Source: Tribonema minus
Lineage: Eukaryota; Sar; Xanthophyceae; Tribonematales; Tribonemataceae
Direction of reading: 5' to 3'
Assembly: GCA_017506865.1 (NCBI GenBank)
Contig: JAFCMP010000067.1
Span: 248,001 to 312,000 of the forward strand
Length of the DNA stretch: 64,000 bases
Part shown: positions 1-12,977 of the stretch, piece by piece
How the letters are laid out: every line of letters starts with the position of its first letter
How positions within the stretch are numbered: the first letter of the stretch is position 1
Made by a program: the position numbers and the translations under genes
The notes under the pieces: generated by a model
What the model saw: only the letters and a program-made list of their open reading frames with translations
Databases searched by the model: none
Told to the model about the DNA's origin: nothing

Positions 1-41
1 GTGTCTGAACTCCTCCATGTCGTCTGTATCGTGCTGCCTGC

Positions 42-2936
42 ATGAATCCTCAGTTCCAGCGGAGGCACATCGGCCCCAGCGAGGCCGACACAGAAGAGAT
101 GATGAAGTTGGTAGGTGTATCCTCCCTGGATGATCTGGTCAGCAAGACGGTGCCCCACGCCATCAGGCTCAGCGAGCCCCTGTCCCTGGATGCCCCACTC
201 TCGGAGTCTGAGGCGCTGGCGAAGCTGAGGGCCATCTCCCTCAAGAATGAGGTGAAGAAGTCCTTCATCGGCATGGGCTACTGTGAGACGATCACCCCCC
301 CGGTGATCCTGCGCAACATGCTGGAGAACCCGGGGTGGTACACCGCCTACACCCCCTACCAGGCGGAGATCTCGCAGGGGCGCCTGCAGTCGCTGCTGAA
401 CTTCCAGACGATGGTGGCGGACCTGACCGGCATGGCCATGAGCAACGCGTCCCTGCTGGACGAGGCGACGGTAAGTTGCACCAAAGTTAACTGGGGTATA
501 TGCAATATGAAGCACAGTTTGTAGCAGCACCAGCCTTTTACAGGATCCGACTTTTCGTGCCAGGATTTATCGCTCTTGGTTTCGCCATTGATCGACTCAT
601 TGTCTGAGTGAATCTGAACGAGCTGCACTCGCAGCAAGCGCAGTCCTTTTTGTGAACAGCTGTGTCCCTTGGACACACTTTCGTCGCTGTAATTCTGATG
701 TTGCGGTGCGTTGACATGAAGACAGTTGTAACAATTCATGCAAGATCCGCCCGAGGTCATGTGCTCTGGACCGAAGTTCTTTTGTTTTCAGCATACAGCT
801 ACAACAAGCCAGCAGCTTTGTGAGAGAGCAGATAGCCTACAGGTCCATCATCAGGCCTTCAGATTTTGATGGCTTTCAGGCAGCACATTGTTAGCTTGCG
901 TGCAGATCTGTAGCTTCCGGTTGGGTGATTTGGATGCAATGCCGTGGCTGCAGTTGCGCGCAACCAGTAGTACACAACTGGGCGCAACCAGTAGTACACA
1001 ACAGGGCTTTTTGCACCCCAAGCGAGACTAATTCGCAAGGACACGATGCCCAATAAATGCAATGAGAGGGGACAAGTATGCATCTTCCACAGAAGCGCAA
1101 AATAACAATAGATGGACATTCAGATGGATCATGTGACGGAGTACACCATGTCAGGTGACGAGAAGCAACAATAGAGGTTACAGTTGTCGGGTCCCTTTAA
1201 GGGCGTACCAGCAAATCATTGACAAAATGCCACTCTGCAGCAGTCCTTGTGTGCATCCGGTCAATGCATTACACTTTGGGCAATTAGATTTTTGACTGGC
1301 CTGTTGACAACCGCGCTACTTGTGTCTTGACGTTCCGCTGCTTTCAAAATGTTCTTGCGGACTCGGTGTTTGGCTAGTTTGCACTTCATCACTGTCGTGG
1401 TAGTACGCAGTCGTGGTAGTATACAGTGGTCAATACTTGGGGCAGGTATGCAATGAGTTGTTCTGCGTTGAGCAAAATTGCTCTCTCTTTACGAGTTGAG
1501 TGGGATGTCAACACTTCCTCCTTGAGCATAGCATCCAGAGTTTCAGAACAGCCTGATGTTCAACACGTGTTTGTTACATACACCAACTCTGATACACTTG
1601 CTACGGACCATGTTCGTTGAGTGTTTCGCATTTCATGACTGTATACATGCCACGCAAATTGGCCTCAGTGTCATGGAAGCAATTGATGCAAGTAGGGCAT
1701 GCCCCTTGGTCGCGCTGCATGGACAGCGCGTCTCCGCCACGATGCTCAGTTGAGCAAGCGGTCTCCGCTAACATACTAGATGCACTCCCACCTGCTCATA
1801 CCCCCACTCTTCTCTTGACACCTGCACATTGCGCGGATGCCCAACTCAATCACCTGCGCACTCCCGCGCCTCCGCGCCTGCAGCGCAGACGTGCGCAGAG
1901 GCCATGTCCATGACACACTCGCGCGGCGGGCACAAGTGCAAGAAGTTCTTTGTCAGCACCTCAACTCTCATCACTTCAACACTCATCACCTACCCTCTCT
2001 CCCTTCTCAACCACGCCTAATAACGCCAGGCGTGCGCGGAGGCCATGTCCATGACGCACTCGCTCGGCGGGCACAAGTGCAAGAAGTTCTTTGTCGCGGA
2101 CGACGTGCACCCGCAGTCGCTCGCGCTCGTGCGCACGCGCGGCGGCGCCATCGGCCTCGACATCATCGTGGGCGACCCCGACAGCGTCGACTTCAGCGCC
2201 GGCGACTTCTGCGGCGCGCTGGTGCAGTACCCGTCGACGTTCGGCGCCGTCAAGGACTACGCTGCGTTCACTGAGCGCGTGCACGCCGGCAAGGTGAGCG
2301 CTGCTGCTTGGGGATTTCAGGGGATGATTGGGGGGGCGGGATGCTGGGCTGCAAAGCGTCGCAGGGGGCAAGGGAGGGGGGCGAGCCATAGTGCACTGGC
2401 GGCTGTGATTGCTGGCGTGAGATGAACCGACAAAGAGGAGGTCGGAGTGGTGATGTCTGTGAGCGCGCTGCGCACGCGTGTGGCGTTGCTGGCGCGCAAG
2501 TGGCGGCACTGCCGCTGTATTGTCTGGCCTGCAGAAGGGCAACAGGCGTTGGACAATGTGCCCTCTCTGCGAAGAGTCCAGTGGAGGGAAGCACCACGTG
2601 CATCGCAGCTAGACCGGCACCGTCCCGCTTGTGCAGGCATACAGCTGTTAACCCCAATTTTATATTGCAGCAGAGTAAACCCTAAACTGCAGCAGATTGA
2701 ACACTAAACTGCAGCAGGGTACTAGCAATGGCGACATCACCTTTGTGGCTGATGGGCTACCTCACCTACTGGAAATGACAAAATCTGTTTCGTCATAAAT
2801 CTGCGTGCATCACAGCTCACCCCCTCCCCCCCCCCTCCTACCGCAGGCGCTCGTGGTGGCGGCCACGGACCTCATGGCGCTGACGCTCATCCGCCCCCCC
2901 GGCGAGTGGGGCGCAGACATTGCGGTGGGCAGCGCT

Positions 2937-2971
<35 letters not shown>

Positions 2972-5900
2972 CCACGCTGCGTTCATGGCGACGAGCGAGA
3001 AGTACGCGCGCCGCATGCCCGGCCGCATCATTGGCGTCACCATCGACTCGCGTGGCAAGCCGGCGCTGCGCATGGCCATGCAGGTACGCCGCCGCAGCCA
3101 CTGCCGGGCGTGAAATGAGTGAACGGATTAGAAATGACCAAATGAATTGATGTATGCCCGGCCGCACCATCAGCATCACCACTGACTCGCGCGGCGAGCC
3201 GGTGCTGCTCATGGTCTTGCAGGTACGCGCGAAATTAGTGCATGAATTGGAAATGAGTGAATGAATTGATGCGTGCGGAGCAACGTCGGCGTCATCATCG
3301 CCGCGCGTGGCAAGCCGGCGCTGCGCATGGCCATGCAGGTCCGCGCGCGTGAAATGAGTGCGTGAAAATGAGTGAATGAATTCATGCATGCCCGGCCGCG
3401 TCGTCGGCGTCACCATCGATGCGCGCGGCAAACCGGCGCTGCGCATGGCCATGCAGGTGCTTGCCGCCGCCGCCGCTGCGCATGAAACTGGTGCAATCAG
3501 AGATATGTGAATGAATTGATGCGTGCAGAGCGTTGTCGGCATTGCCGAGCGATGCGCGTGGCGGGCCGGCGGTGCGCAAGGCCAAGCAGGCGCGCGCGTG
3601 AGCGTGAGCGCGCTTGTAGGGTGCACATGCATGAGTGAATGACTGCACGAATGGATAAATGCGCCGCGTGCCCAGTCGCATGATTGGCAGAGACGCGTTG
3701 TGGTGCGGTCCGTTCCATGGCATCACAGGTGTGTGCTGCGCTGTGCACACCCGCGCCAACGAGTGCGCCTTCGCTACGAGTGCACCATTCAGCGGGCAAG
3801 CCTCAACGAATGAACATGTGAAATGAGGCGCGCCACGTGCTCATACACTGGTCGGGCTGCGCAGCTCACCGGCAGTTCGTAAGCACTCCGTGGTACTGCT
3901 CGCAGTGCATGATAAGACGCGCGGGGGGGCGCGGTTATGCACGGACAAAACGTTTGGTTGGCAAAGACAATTTCGGGGGCATGTCACTGTCAGCTTGCGT
4001 GCAGCCTGGCAGGCGCTCGCGGGATCGGCGCGACGAGCGCCGCGCGCGAAGGCGGTTGTCGCGACAACACACACGTGTCAGCGGCGCGCGGACGAGTTTC
4101 CTTCGTGCGGAAGCACTTTCGCCGTGCAGTCAGCGCGCCGCCGCCGCCAGCGCCTCGGCAGCAGCTCGGTTGCCACCCAGGCTCGCATGATGCGATCACT
4201 GCGCATGCTCGCGCTCGCAGCAGCACACATTCTACCCGTCGATCGTTTGTGGGAGGGCCGCCGGTTGCTCGCTGCCCCGACGCGCACGCCCTGACAGCCC
4301 CCCCCCCCCCCTCGCGCTCCCCCTCGTGCAGACGCGCGAGCAGCACATCCGCCGCGACAAGGCGACGAGCAACATCTGCACGGCGCAGGCGCTGCTGGCC
4401 AACATGGCGGCGTCGTACGGCGTCTACCACGGCCCCGAGGGCGTCAAGGCCATCGCCACGCGCATCCACGGCATGGCCAAGACCACCGCCACCGCGCTCA
4501 GCCAGGTGGGTGCTGCGTTGAGTTGGGGGGAGTTTGGGGGGGGGGAGGGGGGGTATCTCGCTGAGGTTGGAGGGGGAGAGGGGGGGGGGGGGGGGGGGGT
4601 ACAGGGGTACACACGTGTGAGCTCACTGCGGCGCGCCAGACTGATGGCGCGTCTGACTGATGGCGCGGCTGACTGATGCGGATGGTCTCCTGGGTCTGTG
4701 TTGGGGTAGTTTGTGGGGGGGATGTTGATCACGTGAACTCATCGCGGCGTTTCAGACTGATGTGGGTGGTATCCTGCCGCTTCTGCGTGGTGTGCGGCGT
4801 GTTCACATTGTTTAACGGGGCGCCTGAGGCGACGGGCTCGTTGCGGCGCTGTTCGCTATTGTTCGACGCGCGTCGGGGGGGGCGGGGGCTGGGGCTGGGG
4901 CTCGTCACTTGGCTCTGGAAAGGACTGCGCGCTTGGGTATTGCACATGTTGTGCACTTCGAGCCACTTGTGTGCGAGGCGCACCGTTGCGCTGCCTGATG
5001 TCACACGCATCACACGTGTTGCTCACCCCCACCCCCCCCCCACCCCCCCCCCTCCCAGGCCGGCTTCAAGGTCTCCTCCGCGCCCTACTTCGACACGTTC
5101 ACGGTCGACGTCGCGTCCAAGGGCAAGGACGCCGCCGCCGTCGCCGGCAAGGCGGCGTCGCTCGGCGTCAACGTGCGCGTCGTCGACTCCGCCACCGTTG
5201 GCCTGAGCTTCGGCGAGGCGCACACCAAGGACGACGTTGAGGCGCTGCTGGGCGCATTCGGCGTGGAGGCCAGTGCGCTCGACGCGGCGGCGGCGGCCGC
5301 GGCCGGCAGCGGCGTGGACGCGGCCTTCGCGCGCGCGACGCCGTACATGACGCACCCCGTGTTCAACACGCACCACAGCGAGACGCAGGTGGGCATCGCA
5401 GCGCGGCGGGGGATACCCGTTGTTGAGCGCTGCTGGCAGTTTGTCGCGACCGCCGGCACTTCCCCTGATTGAAGTGCGACTGTTGTGGACTGCAGTTGAG
5501 CGGCGGCCGCGATGATGCGCAGCCGCGCGCGGGGGTCGTCGGCGCATGCATCGTGTCATGTGTTTGTGAGCGCGTACGCTGTCGCACCTGCAGGGTAGTG
5601 CACCAGCAGTTTTGATCAGCGTAAGCGTCAGCATGCGTCGTTGTTCACGTCAGGTAGATGCATGCACAACAATGCGAAGTCTGCACCTTCAGCGGCGATA
5701 CGCAGCACGGCATCATACCCAATCTCCACCAAGATGCCACAGCTGACGCATACATGACGGTGTCCCCCCCTCTTCCCCCCGCCCCCCCCCCCCCCCCCCT
5801 TCCCCGCAGATGCTCCGCTACCTCAAGTCCCTGGAGAACAAGGACCTGTCCCTCAACACGTCCATGATCTCCCTCGGCTCGTGCACCATGAAGCTCAACG

Positions 5901-6048
5901 CGACGAGCGAGATGATCCCCATCACGTGGCCCGAGTTTGCCAACATCCACCCCTTTGCGCCGCCGTCGCAGTGGCCAGGCTACATGGAGCTCATAGACAC
6001 GCTCAACCGCGACCTCGCCGAGATCACGGGCTTCGCCGCCGTCAGCGC

Positions 6049-6081
<33 letters not shown>

Positions 6082-9000
6082 GGGGCTCCTGTGCATCAGG
6101 TATACGCTTGTTCATACACTTTTTCGGGCAATCCAATGTTGAAGTACTTGTTGATGTGCATGCAAGTATGTGGCTGCGCCGCCGTCAGTGCGCAGCCCGA
6201 CTTGGGCGCGCAGGGTGAGTGCACGGGTCTAGGCGCACGCCTCATGAAAGTTGGTCTTCCTGTGTCAAAGTATCAAGGTCCGTATGTAAGTATAGCATAT
6301 GAGGCGTTGCCGCTGTCAGCGCGCAGCCCGGATCCGGCGTGCTGGCAAGTTCAAGGCGCTGTGCATCAGGTACACCCCCCCCCCCCCCCGCCTCTTCCCT
6401 GCTGAGCACTGTGATGCTTTCGTCTTGCGAAAGTGATTTGCGATGATGGCATTAATCGACTGGTAGTACCTGTCGGCACAGAGATCTTTGTGTGTGGGCA
6501 CAGAGATATGCGGCGCTGACAGTGGTGCGCTGCTTGAGGGCAAAACGCTATGAAGTAGTAACCACTTGTGCACGTATCTACCGATTTGCCCCGTTGCATG
6601 CTTCATATTGTGCCATTGCCCGGTCCCCACCCCCTTGTATGTACCCTGGCGGTCTCAAAGCGCTGATCGCTGCTACTGCTGCCTCTGCGCGCTGTGCAGG
6701 GAGTACCACATCTCGCGTGGCGACCACCACCGCAACATCTGCCTTATCCCCGTCAGCGCGCACGGCACCAACCCCGCCAGGTAGGCCATCGCAGCTCCGC
6801 TTGTCTGTGGCGTCACTGCTGACGGTCGCAGTCGGGCGATGTGCGCTCGATTGAGCAACCTTTCATGCGAAGCATTTCGGGCTCAGCTCCAGGCTCTTTC
6901 AGCATGAAACAACTTTACAAACTTCGCTGTACATTCATGTGCCATGTTACCGTCACCGCGCACGGCACCAACCTCGCCAGGTGCAAATCCTCTGCTCATA
7001 ATGCGAGGCATCCATGTTGGAATGCTGCCTGTCGCTGGTGTACAACTCGCCTGCAAGTGCATTGGTCGCCACGCATTGCAGGCATCACAGCAGTTGCTGC
7101 GCACCTGCTACAACTGACAGCGGCAATCACTTGGCATCCTGCTCATCTCCCCCCCTCCCCCCTTGCTGCTCTGCCTCTCTCAACACCACAGCGCCGTGCT
7201 GTCGGGCATGAAGGTGGTGGTGGTCAAGTCCGACGAGGCCGGCAACGTGGACTTTGAGGACCTCAAGGCCAAGGCAGACAAGCACAAGGACAACCTCGCG
7301 GCGCTCATGATCACGTACCCGTCCACGTACGGCGTGTTCGAGGAGGTGAGCGCTGCTGCTGCTGCTGAGCAGTGTCGTTGCTGAGCCGTGCCACCGTTTC
7401 AGGCTTAGCGCCGCTGCGCTGCCGTCGCGCGTCTCGCTGCTGTGCTTGCTTGTCCCCTCATGCTGAGCAGCGCTGCCTGGCGTTCCCAGCGGCGCACCCA
7501 CCACTGCTCTCCTTTTGCGCTCTTGTGAACGCATCTGAGGGGCGAGCGCCACCCGCGCTCATTATGGCACCGACAATCTGGCGAGCCGCCTTGTCATGGA
7601 TGGAAATGCGTACCGTGGTTCGTAATCGTGCGTCTCTCTTTGCACGCGTGGACCTGCGATCGCCGGTGCGCGGACGCAGCTGCTGCAAACTCCGCTCGCG
7701 CGCCCCGAGCGCCGTTGCCAACGCCGGTGCGCCTCTCTGTGCATTGCCGCGCTGGCGCAGGGCATCAAGGACATCACCAACTACATCCACAAGAGCGGCG
7801 GCCTCGTGTACATGGACGGCGCCAACATGAACGCGCAGGTGAGGCAGCGCTCCGCTCCATGCCTCAGTGCTCAGCTGTGCCCCCCCCCCCCCCCACCCCC
7901 CTTCGTCCCACCGCCGTATGCACCGCGTGCACGCTAAATCCTCGCTGGTCTCGCGCTCATGGGTTCTGAGCCGCCTTCCGCTGTGCCCTAAGGTTAGGGT
8001 TAGGGTCGCATCTGTTGCTGTGAGCTTGACTCGTGGTGCTGCCAAGTCGTAACGACCTGTCTGCGGCTTTGCCCAACCCGAACCTGAACCCCTGACGCAG
8101 CCCACCCCTCCGCGTGAGCAGCCGCTCCTCTGCGCTGCGCTGGCGCCGTACACGCGCGCCCCCCTTGCAGGCGCTCACACTGCGACCACCGCACATCATA
8201 ACCCCTCTGAACGCGCGTTCCTTGCCCCCCCCCCCCCCCCCCCCATCCCCCCATGCAGGTGGCGCTCACGAGCCCCGGCCACATTGGCGCGGACGTGTGC
8301 CACCTGAACCTCCACAAGACGTTCTGCATCCCGCACGGCGGCGGCGGCCCGGGCGTCGGCAGCATCGGCGTCAACGCCAAGCTCGCGCCGTTCCTGCCGG
8401 GCCACCCCGTCATCCCCACGGGCGGCGAGGGCAGCGGCGTCGTGGCCAAGACGTCGGGCGCCGTGAGGTGAGAGGTTCTGTCGTGCGCATGCTATGCGCA
8501 TCGTGAGCGCAGTGACTACGGCAGATGTGTAGGGCCGCGTTTACCGCCAGGCATGCAGTTAGGTGGAGGGCAGCGGCGGCGTCGCCAAGACGTCGGGCGC
8601 CGTGAGGTGAGAGGGTTTGGCCGCGTGCATTGCGTCGCGCGTGCGTGCGCGTGCCGTCGCGGCGTCGTGAGCGCTGTGAGCGCAGCAGGTGTGTAGGGTC
8701 GCGTGTACCGCCAGGGCGTGCAGAATTCTGGCCGCCCTGCGGCAGGTACATGGGCAGCGGGCGCGTCCCCCCTGAGGTATCCAGCGTCTCTCTAGCGGTC
8801 GTTTATCTAACCTGTTGCAGCCGAGTGGTAACAGGACAGCCCCAGGCCTTCTCCCCATACCGCGTTTGGTTAGGGTTAGGGTTAGCCCGTCGTACACCTC
8901 AAAGTACTCACCACGCCTGTCCTCCCCATTACTGCTCACCTGGTGCCTCGTGTCCACAATGCTTGCCGCGCACGGCCTAGGCGACGCGGTTGCAATATAC

Positions 9001-11719
9001 GAGTAGTGCTCGTGCCACCTAAGTCCTGACATCCGCTCCCCCCCCCCCCCCCCCCTTTTCCCCGATTCTCCCCTTTCCTCTCGACAGCGCGGCGCCATTC
9101 GGCAGCGCCGCCATCCTGCCCATCTCCTGGATGTACATCAAGATGCTCGGCGAGCCGGGCCTGCGCAAGGCGACCGAGTACGCCATCCTCAACGCCAACT
9201 ACATGGCGGCGCGGCTCGAGGGCGCGTACGACATCCTGTACCGTGGCCGCTCCGGCCTCAGCGCGCACGAGTTCATTGTTGACCTGCGCCCCTTCAAGGA
9301 AGCGGGCGTGGTCGAGGAGGACGTTGCCAAGCGCCTCCAAGTGAGTACTTTCTGTGCTTGTTGTGGAATGTAGACGGCCATGTGGGGGTTGACACGAGGT
9401 CTTCGTTTTGGCTGAGACCTTGCTCCGGCGATGGCTAGAGCTTATTGAGAAAAGAGTGACTATCCGTTGCAATCACCCTGGCAGTAACTTGATGGTAGTT
9501 GCCAACCTGATTCTAGCTCCTTCAAGGAAGCGGGCGTGGTGGAGGAGGACGTCGCCAAGCGCCTCCAAGTGAGTAGTACTTTGTGATCAATGTTGATAGC
9601 CATGTGGGGTCTGACACGAGGCTTTGATTGGATTTCTGCTTGGACCTTGCGTGGGCGACGGCTAGGAGTTCTTGAAGGACGTGAGGGGCGGTTGGTTCAG
9701 CGCAACACATCCCTCATGCCAGTAACTTTTGAATTTAAAGTGCTAATTGCCAACGTGATTCTAGCCCCTTGAAGGAAGCGGGCGTCGTCGAGGAGGACGC
9801 CGCCAAGCGCCTCCAAGCGAGTACTTCGACGAATATTTGTGGCCGCGCATGCGCCTCCATGTCAGAACACCGAGTGTTGCCTCTGTGCCCCTCAAGCAGT
9901 CCAAGTGAGTACTCAGCACCTCCAAGTCAGTACGTTGAAACCATCTGACAGCCATGTGAGGTTAGCATGAGGTCTTTTCTTTTGCCTCAGACGTAACTTC
10001 GGCGACGGCTTGAAGTTTGTGAAGAACGAGCGGCCGGTGCATCCATGATCGGCGTGCATGCCCTCGATGACACAGGCAGCACCGACTGCTTTCGCTCCGT
10101 CCAGCGCCTCCTTAGGGTTAGGGTTAGGGTTAGGGTTAGGGTTAGGCTCCATGCCACCGTGAGGTGCAGTGCCACATGTGTTAGATACGCTGCGACCCAC
10201 TCTCGTCGGTTTCTGTCTGCTGGGGCAGTGCCCTTGCAGCACGGTGCTGTCAAATCTGACACATGTGCAGCTTCAGCGTGCCGGCCGCTCTCGCTGACCT
10301 TCCCCCCCCCCCCCCCTTCCCTCTTTCCACGTGCCAGGACTACGGCTACCACAGCCCCACCATGTCGTGGCCCGTGGGCGGCACGCTCATGATTGAGCCC
10401 ACGGAGAGCGAGGACAAGGCCGAGCTTGACCGCTTCTGCGACGCCATGCTGGTGAGCACTGTCACTGGCCCCTGCATTACCGTAGTAGTGCATATGTAGG
10501 ACGCGGTGGTTGAGAGAACAGTACGTAGATGGCGCTTGCAGCAAGGGCTGAATGCCGCATGTCCTAGTGGGCAGCCTGGGCTCATTGTAGCAATGCGCAC
10601 ATTTCACTGAAGCATCTCTTGGCAGGTCAGCAGCACTTTAAGCGGCTCACGACTCGCTGCTGCTGCGCGCTGCTGCGACTTCATACTCTACTTGTTCATG
10701 CGGCGACGCCCCATTTGTTCACTTGATGCCGCTCCGCAGGCCATCCGCGGCGAGATGCATTTTCTACTTGTTCATGAGGTGACTTCATGCGGTGACGCTC
10801 CATTTGTTCACGTGATGACGCCCCGCAGGCCATCCGCGGCGAGATCCAGGACATCCTGGACGGCAAGGTGAAGTCCGCCGACAGCCCCCTCAAGGCCGCC
10901 CCCCACACGTGGGACATGTGCTTCACGGACAAGTGGACCAAGCCCTACAGCCGCGAGCAGGTGCGCGCGATTGTGCGAGTTGAGGTGCAAGCTCGTCGAT
11001 GCTCTAACTTTGAGAAATGTAGTGTACATTTCAGTGTGTCTGAAGCAACGACGACAGCATACACATAATTAGGTACTTCTCAGTTTTAGAAGCTACTCGA
11101 CTTCAACTGCTGGGCGTACTTTGTCAGATATTGGGATCTGCTGCTGCTGCCAGAGGCTTGCCAACACTGTAGAGTCGCTGCACGCAGGAGATGCGCATGG
11201 ACCTGGGCCGTGCCTTTGCTCAGCGTCATGTCATTTGCTTCTCGAGTGAGCACGGCATCGACAGAGCGATGTGCAGCGGGCAGCGACGGTTGCGTTGGCG
11301 AGGCCCGATGCGTGCCAGCACAGCCATCGTCCGCTTCTCTCTCGCAGCGCCTTGTGTGCCCCACCCAGCGCTCAGGCTGTGTTTGGTGAACAGTTCGCCA
11401 CATGCACCGCGCTGCGCTGCAGCGCGCGAGCTAACCTTGAAGCCTCACGACGGCATGCGTGGTACCCAAATTGGCAGCCTCAGCGATCAAGGCACGCATT
11501 CCATTGACCACCAGCCCGTCTGGGTCCGCACATGGCGCCCTCACCTCCCCCCCCCCCCCCCCCCCACATGCGCAGGCCGCCTTCCCCGCGCCGTGGGTGC
11601 GCGCCAACAAGTTCTGGCCCACCGTCGGGCGCGTGGACAATGTGTACGGCGACCGCAACCTCGTGTGCTCGTGCCCCCCGCTGGAGGACTACGACGAGGA
11701 GCTGCCCAAGGCCGCATGA
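42..11719 (+). CDS. GLDC: Glycine decarboxylase (P protein of the glycine cleavage system), 14 exons seen
   Basis: PLP-dependent mitochondrial enzyme that decarboxylates glycine and passes the aminomethyl group to lipoyl H protein. Exons: 42-470, 2030-2293, 2847-3083, 4332-4505, 5059-5388, 5810-6099, 6700-6780, 7192-7345, 7761-7838, 8259-8467, 9088-9340, 10338-10451, 10829-10960, 11576-11719. Phases join cleanly into 962 codons, colinear with human and plant P protein from the RRHIGP motif to the C-terminus. The PLP lysine lies in HLNLHKTF (codon 8316-8318), followed by the glycine-rich IPHGGGGPG. Other landmarks are [20 protein letters not shown] and SSAHGTNP-like SAHGTNPA. The ATG at 42 is followed at once by CAG|TTC, which could be an acceptor, and no transit peptide is visible, so the true start is probably in an exon upstream of the window. 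Introns 1, 3, 6, 7, 10, 11 and 12 hold exon-edge copies (listed separately). Identity is secure; single borders may shift by a codon. Confidence 0.96.
1889..1954 (+). repeat. Echo of GLDC exon 2 start with its acceptor
   Basis: Sixty-six bases preceded by CAG encode [20 protein letters not shown]..., almost identical to the start of exon 2 (2030-2097), then the frame runs into unrelated sequence. It is a diverged direct copy of an acceptor plus exon start, about 141 bases upstream of the real one. Confidence 0.85.
3154..3728 (+). repeat. Tandem array of GLDC exon 3 end plus 5' splice site (about five copies)
   Basis: Intron 3 carries diverged copies of the last 55-70 bases of exon 3. They end at 3222, 3338, 3456, 3589 and about 3728, against 3083 for the true exon end, so the spacing is 116-139 bases. 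Copies 1 to 3 keep a GT donor (GTACGC, GTCCGC, GTGCTT); copy 4 has GC instead, and copy 5 is barely recognisable. The spacer with GTGAATGAATTGATG is also repeated, so the whole unit of exon end plus intron start was duplicated. Confidence 0.88.
6174..6369 (+). repeat. Two diverged copies of GLDC exon 6 end
   Basis: 6174-6230 and 6306-6369 repeat the exon 6 stretch that encodes [22 protein letters not shown]. The second copy ends in the same CTGTGCATCAG|GTA junction as the real exon (6099). Both sit in intron 6. Confidence 0.8.
6946..6980 (+). repeat. Copy of GLDC exon 7 end with donor
   Basis: The stretch encodes [10 protein letters not shown]-like residues and ends CCAG|GTGCAA. It repeats the end of exon 7 (SAHGTNPAR, 6780) inside intron 7. 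Confidence 0.75.
8563..8606 (+). repeat. Copy of GLDC exon 10 end with donor
   Basis: Repeats [21 protein letters not shown] of exon 10 (8467) in intron 10, 139 bases downstream. The flanking intron text around GTGTAGGG..CGCG..TACCGCCAGG is repeated after both copies, so this is a tandem duplication spanning the splice junction. Confidence 0.82.
9517..9933 (+). repeat. Copies of GLDC exon 11 end with donor in intron 11
   Basis: 9517-9568 repeats [22 protein letters not shown] almost perfectly. 9766-9819 is a second copy ending in AGCGAGT, where the donor is lost. Two shorter degenerate copies with CTCCAA|GT-type ends lie near 9895-9930. Real exon end is 9340; unit length is about 228-251 bases. 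Confidence 0.82.
10112..10146 (+). repeat. Interstitial telomere-type repeat (TTAGGG)5 in GLDC intron 11
   Basis: Five perfect TTAGGG units plus a partial one. Shorter runs lie in GLDC introns at 7993-8006 and 8870-8885. Confidence 0.95.
10739..10757 (+). repeat. Copy of GLDC exon 13 start with its acceptor
   Basis: GCAG|GCCATCCGCGGCGAGAT at 10735-10757 matches the true exon 13 start at 10829. The preceding 40 bases (CGGCGACGCCCCATTTGTTCA-like) are repeated before both copies, so the duplicated unit of about 90 bases spans the 3' splice site. Confidence 0.82.
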
Positions 11720-12977
11720 GCGCTGACACGCGTTTGACAGTTACACGACAGTTACGTGACAGTTTCGCGTGCGCGGAGGCGGCGGGGTTCCCGCACGCGG
11801 CGGGCGCTCGTGGAGGCGCGGCGGTGTGCTAAGCGCTGCTGCCATGTGCAGTTTGCTATCAGACTTTTATAAATGGCCTTCCACCTACTTAAATGCACCA
11901 TGTACAGAATGGCGTTGTTGAGCACTGGGGTGTCTCGTTTTTCTGTTTGATTTTTCGTGGTGTTGTGGTGCGGTGCAGAGATGTACCCATGTGCGCGTGA
12001 CGTGCCGCTGTCTGCATTCGCCCGCATGAAGGCCAGCTCTTGCAGCTTGCGCTGCATGTTCTCCTTGTTGCAACACAGGGTGTAGTTGTCTGCATTTCGA
12101 AAACCCCATTGCCCACAATGCACAAAGCTTAGTCTGATTGCAGATTTGCATGATGAAACCAGGCAGAGCTGACTAAGTATGTGAGCTGGTGGAACCCGGC
12201 AAAGGCGCTTTATCAGATCAGCAATCCCACGCAAGAGCTAGCATGGTAAAGTAACAGGCAGAGAACGTCATGTCATTGCAAACATCTATTCCATTCGTGC
12301 TCTCAACAAGACACTGCTGCTTTTAAAAGTTAAAACACAGAAATTGTTGGGGTGTCCATTAAGAGGCCTCCCGCCGCGGGTGCATGCCCCCTGCACATGC
12401 TGCTGCCGCTTTCGCAGCCTAAGTAGTCGGCGCTGGGCAGCTCCGCATGTACCGGCGACGCCAATGTCCTGAGGTGTGCCAGGCTGTAGCATGGCGCGCC
12501 ACAGCTGCTGCGTGTGCACAAGAAGCGCTTCGCAGCTGCCAGAGTTGACAGAAAAGCTGCATGGAGGCGTCCAACACGCGAGGCGAGGATGGGAGCTGGC
12601 ATTGCAAACGCCAAGCGAGCCCCCCCGAGGGCGCTGTGGCTATGCCGCTAAACCTCTGTGCGCATGCGCCACCAGGCATTCGCGATGAGCGTCATGGCCG
12701 CCCCAGCGCGCCACTGCCGCAGCCGCCGCGCCACAGCAAGAGTTGACGGCAGAAGGCAGCGCGCTGTTGCCTGCTGCGGCGCGGCTGCGCAATGCGCCTC
12801 GGCGCATCGCATGACCGCCACCAACAGCTAGCCTGCAGCCGCAGCTACCGTCACTGTAACTGCAGGCAGTGGCGGCCGGTTGAGCATTGCGGCGCAGGGC
12901 CGACAGCCGCAGGTGCAACCGCGGGAGGCACGCCGCCGAGCGCTGCAGCCTGGAGCAGCGAGGCGCAGCGCGTGATG
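11720..12977. other. Convergent intergenic stretch, no gene recognised
   Basis: Lies between the 3' ends of the glycine decarboxylase gene (+) and the ATPase-fragment gene (-). A short open stretch on the minus strand near 12010-12085 could encode a helical segment starting KENMQRKLQELAFMRANAD, but I could not join it to a gene. No clear poly(A) signal was seen. Confidence 0.5.

Noticed and set aside
3151-3589. The exon 3 copies as alternative coding exons of glycine decarboxylase
   Set aside because: They lack acceptors of their own, and inserting them would duplicate residues never found in P proteins. They are treated as repeats.
10112-10146. Telomere run as a sign of a chromosome end
   Set aside because: Runs are short, internal, in both orientations and inside introns of intact genes.
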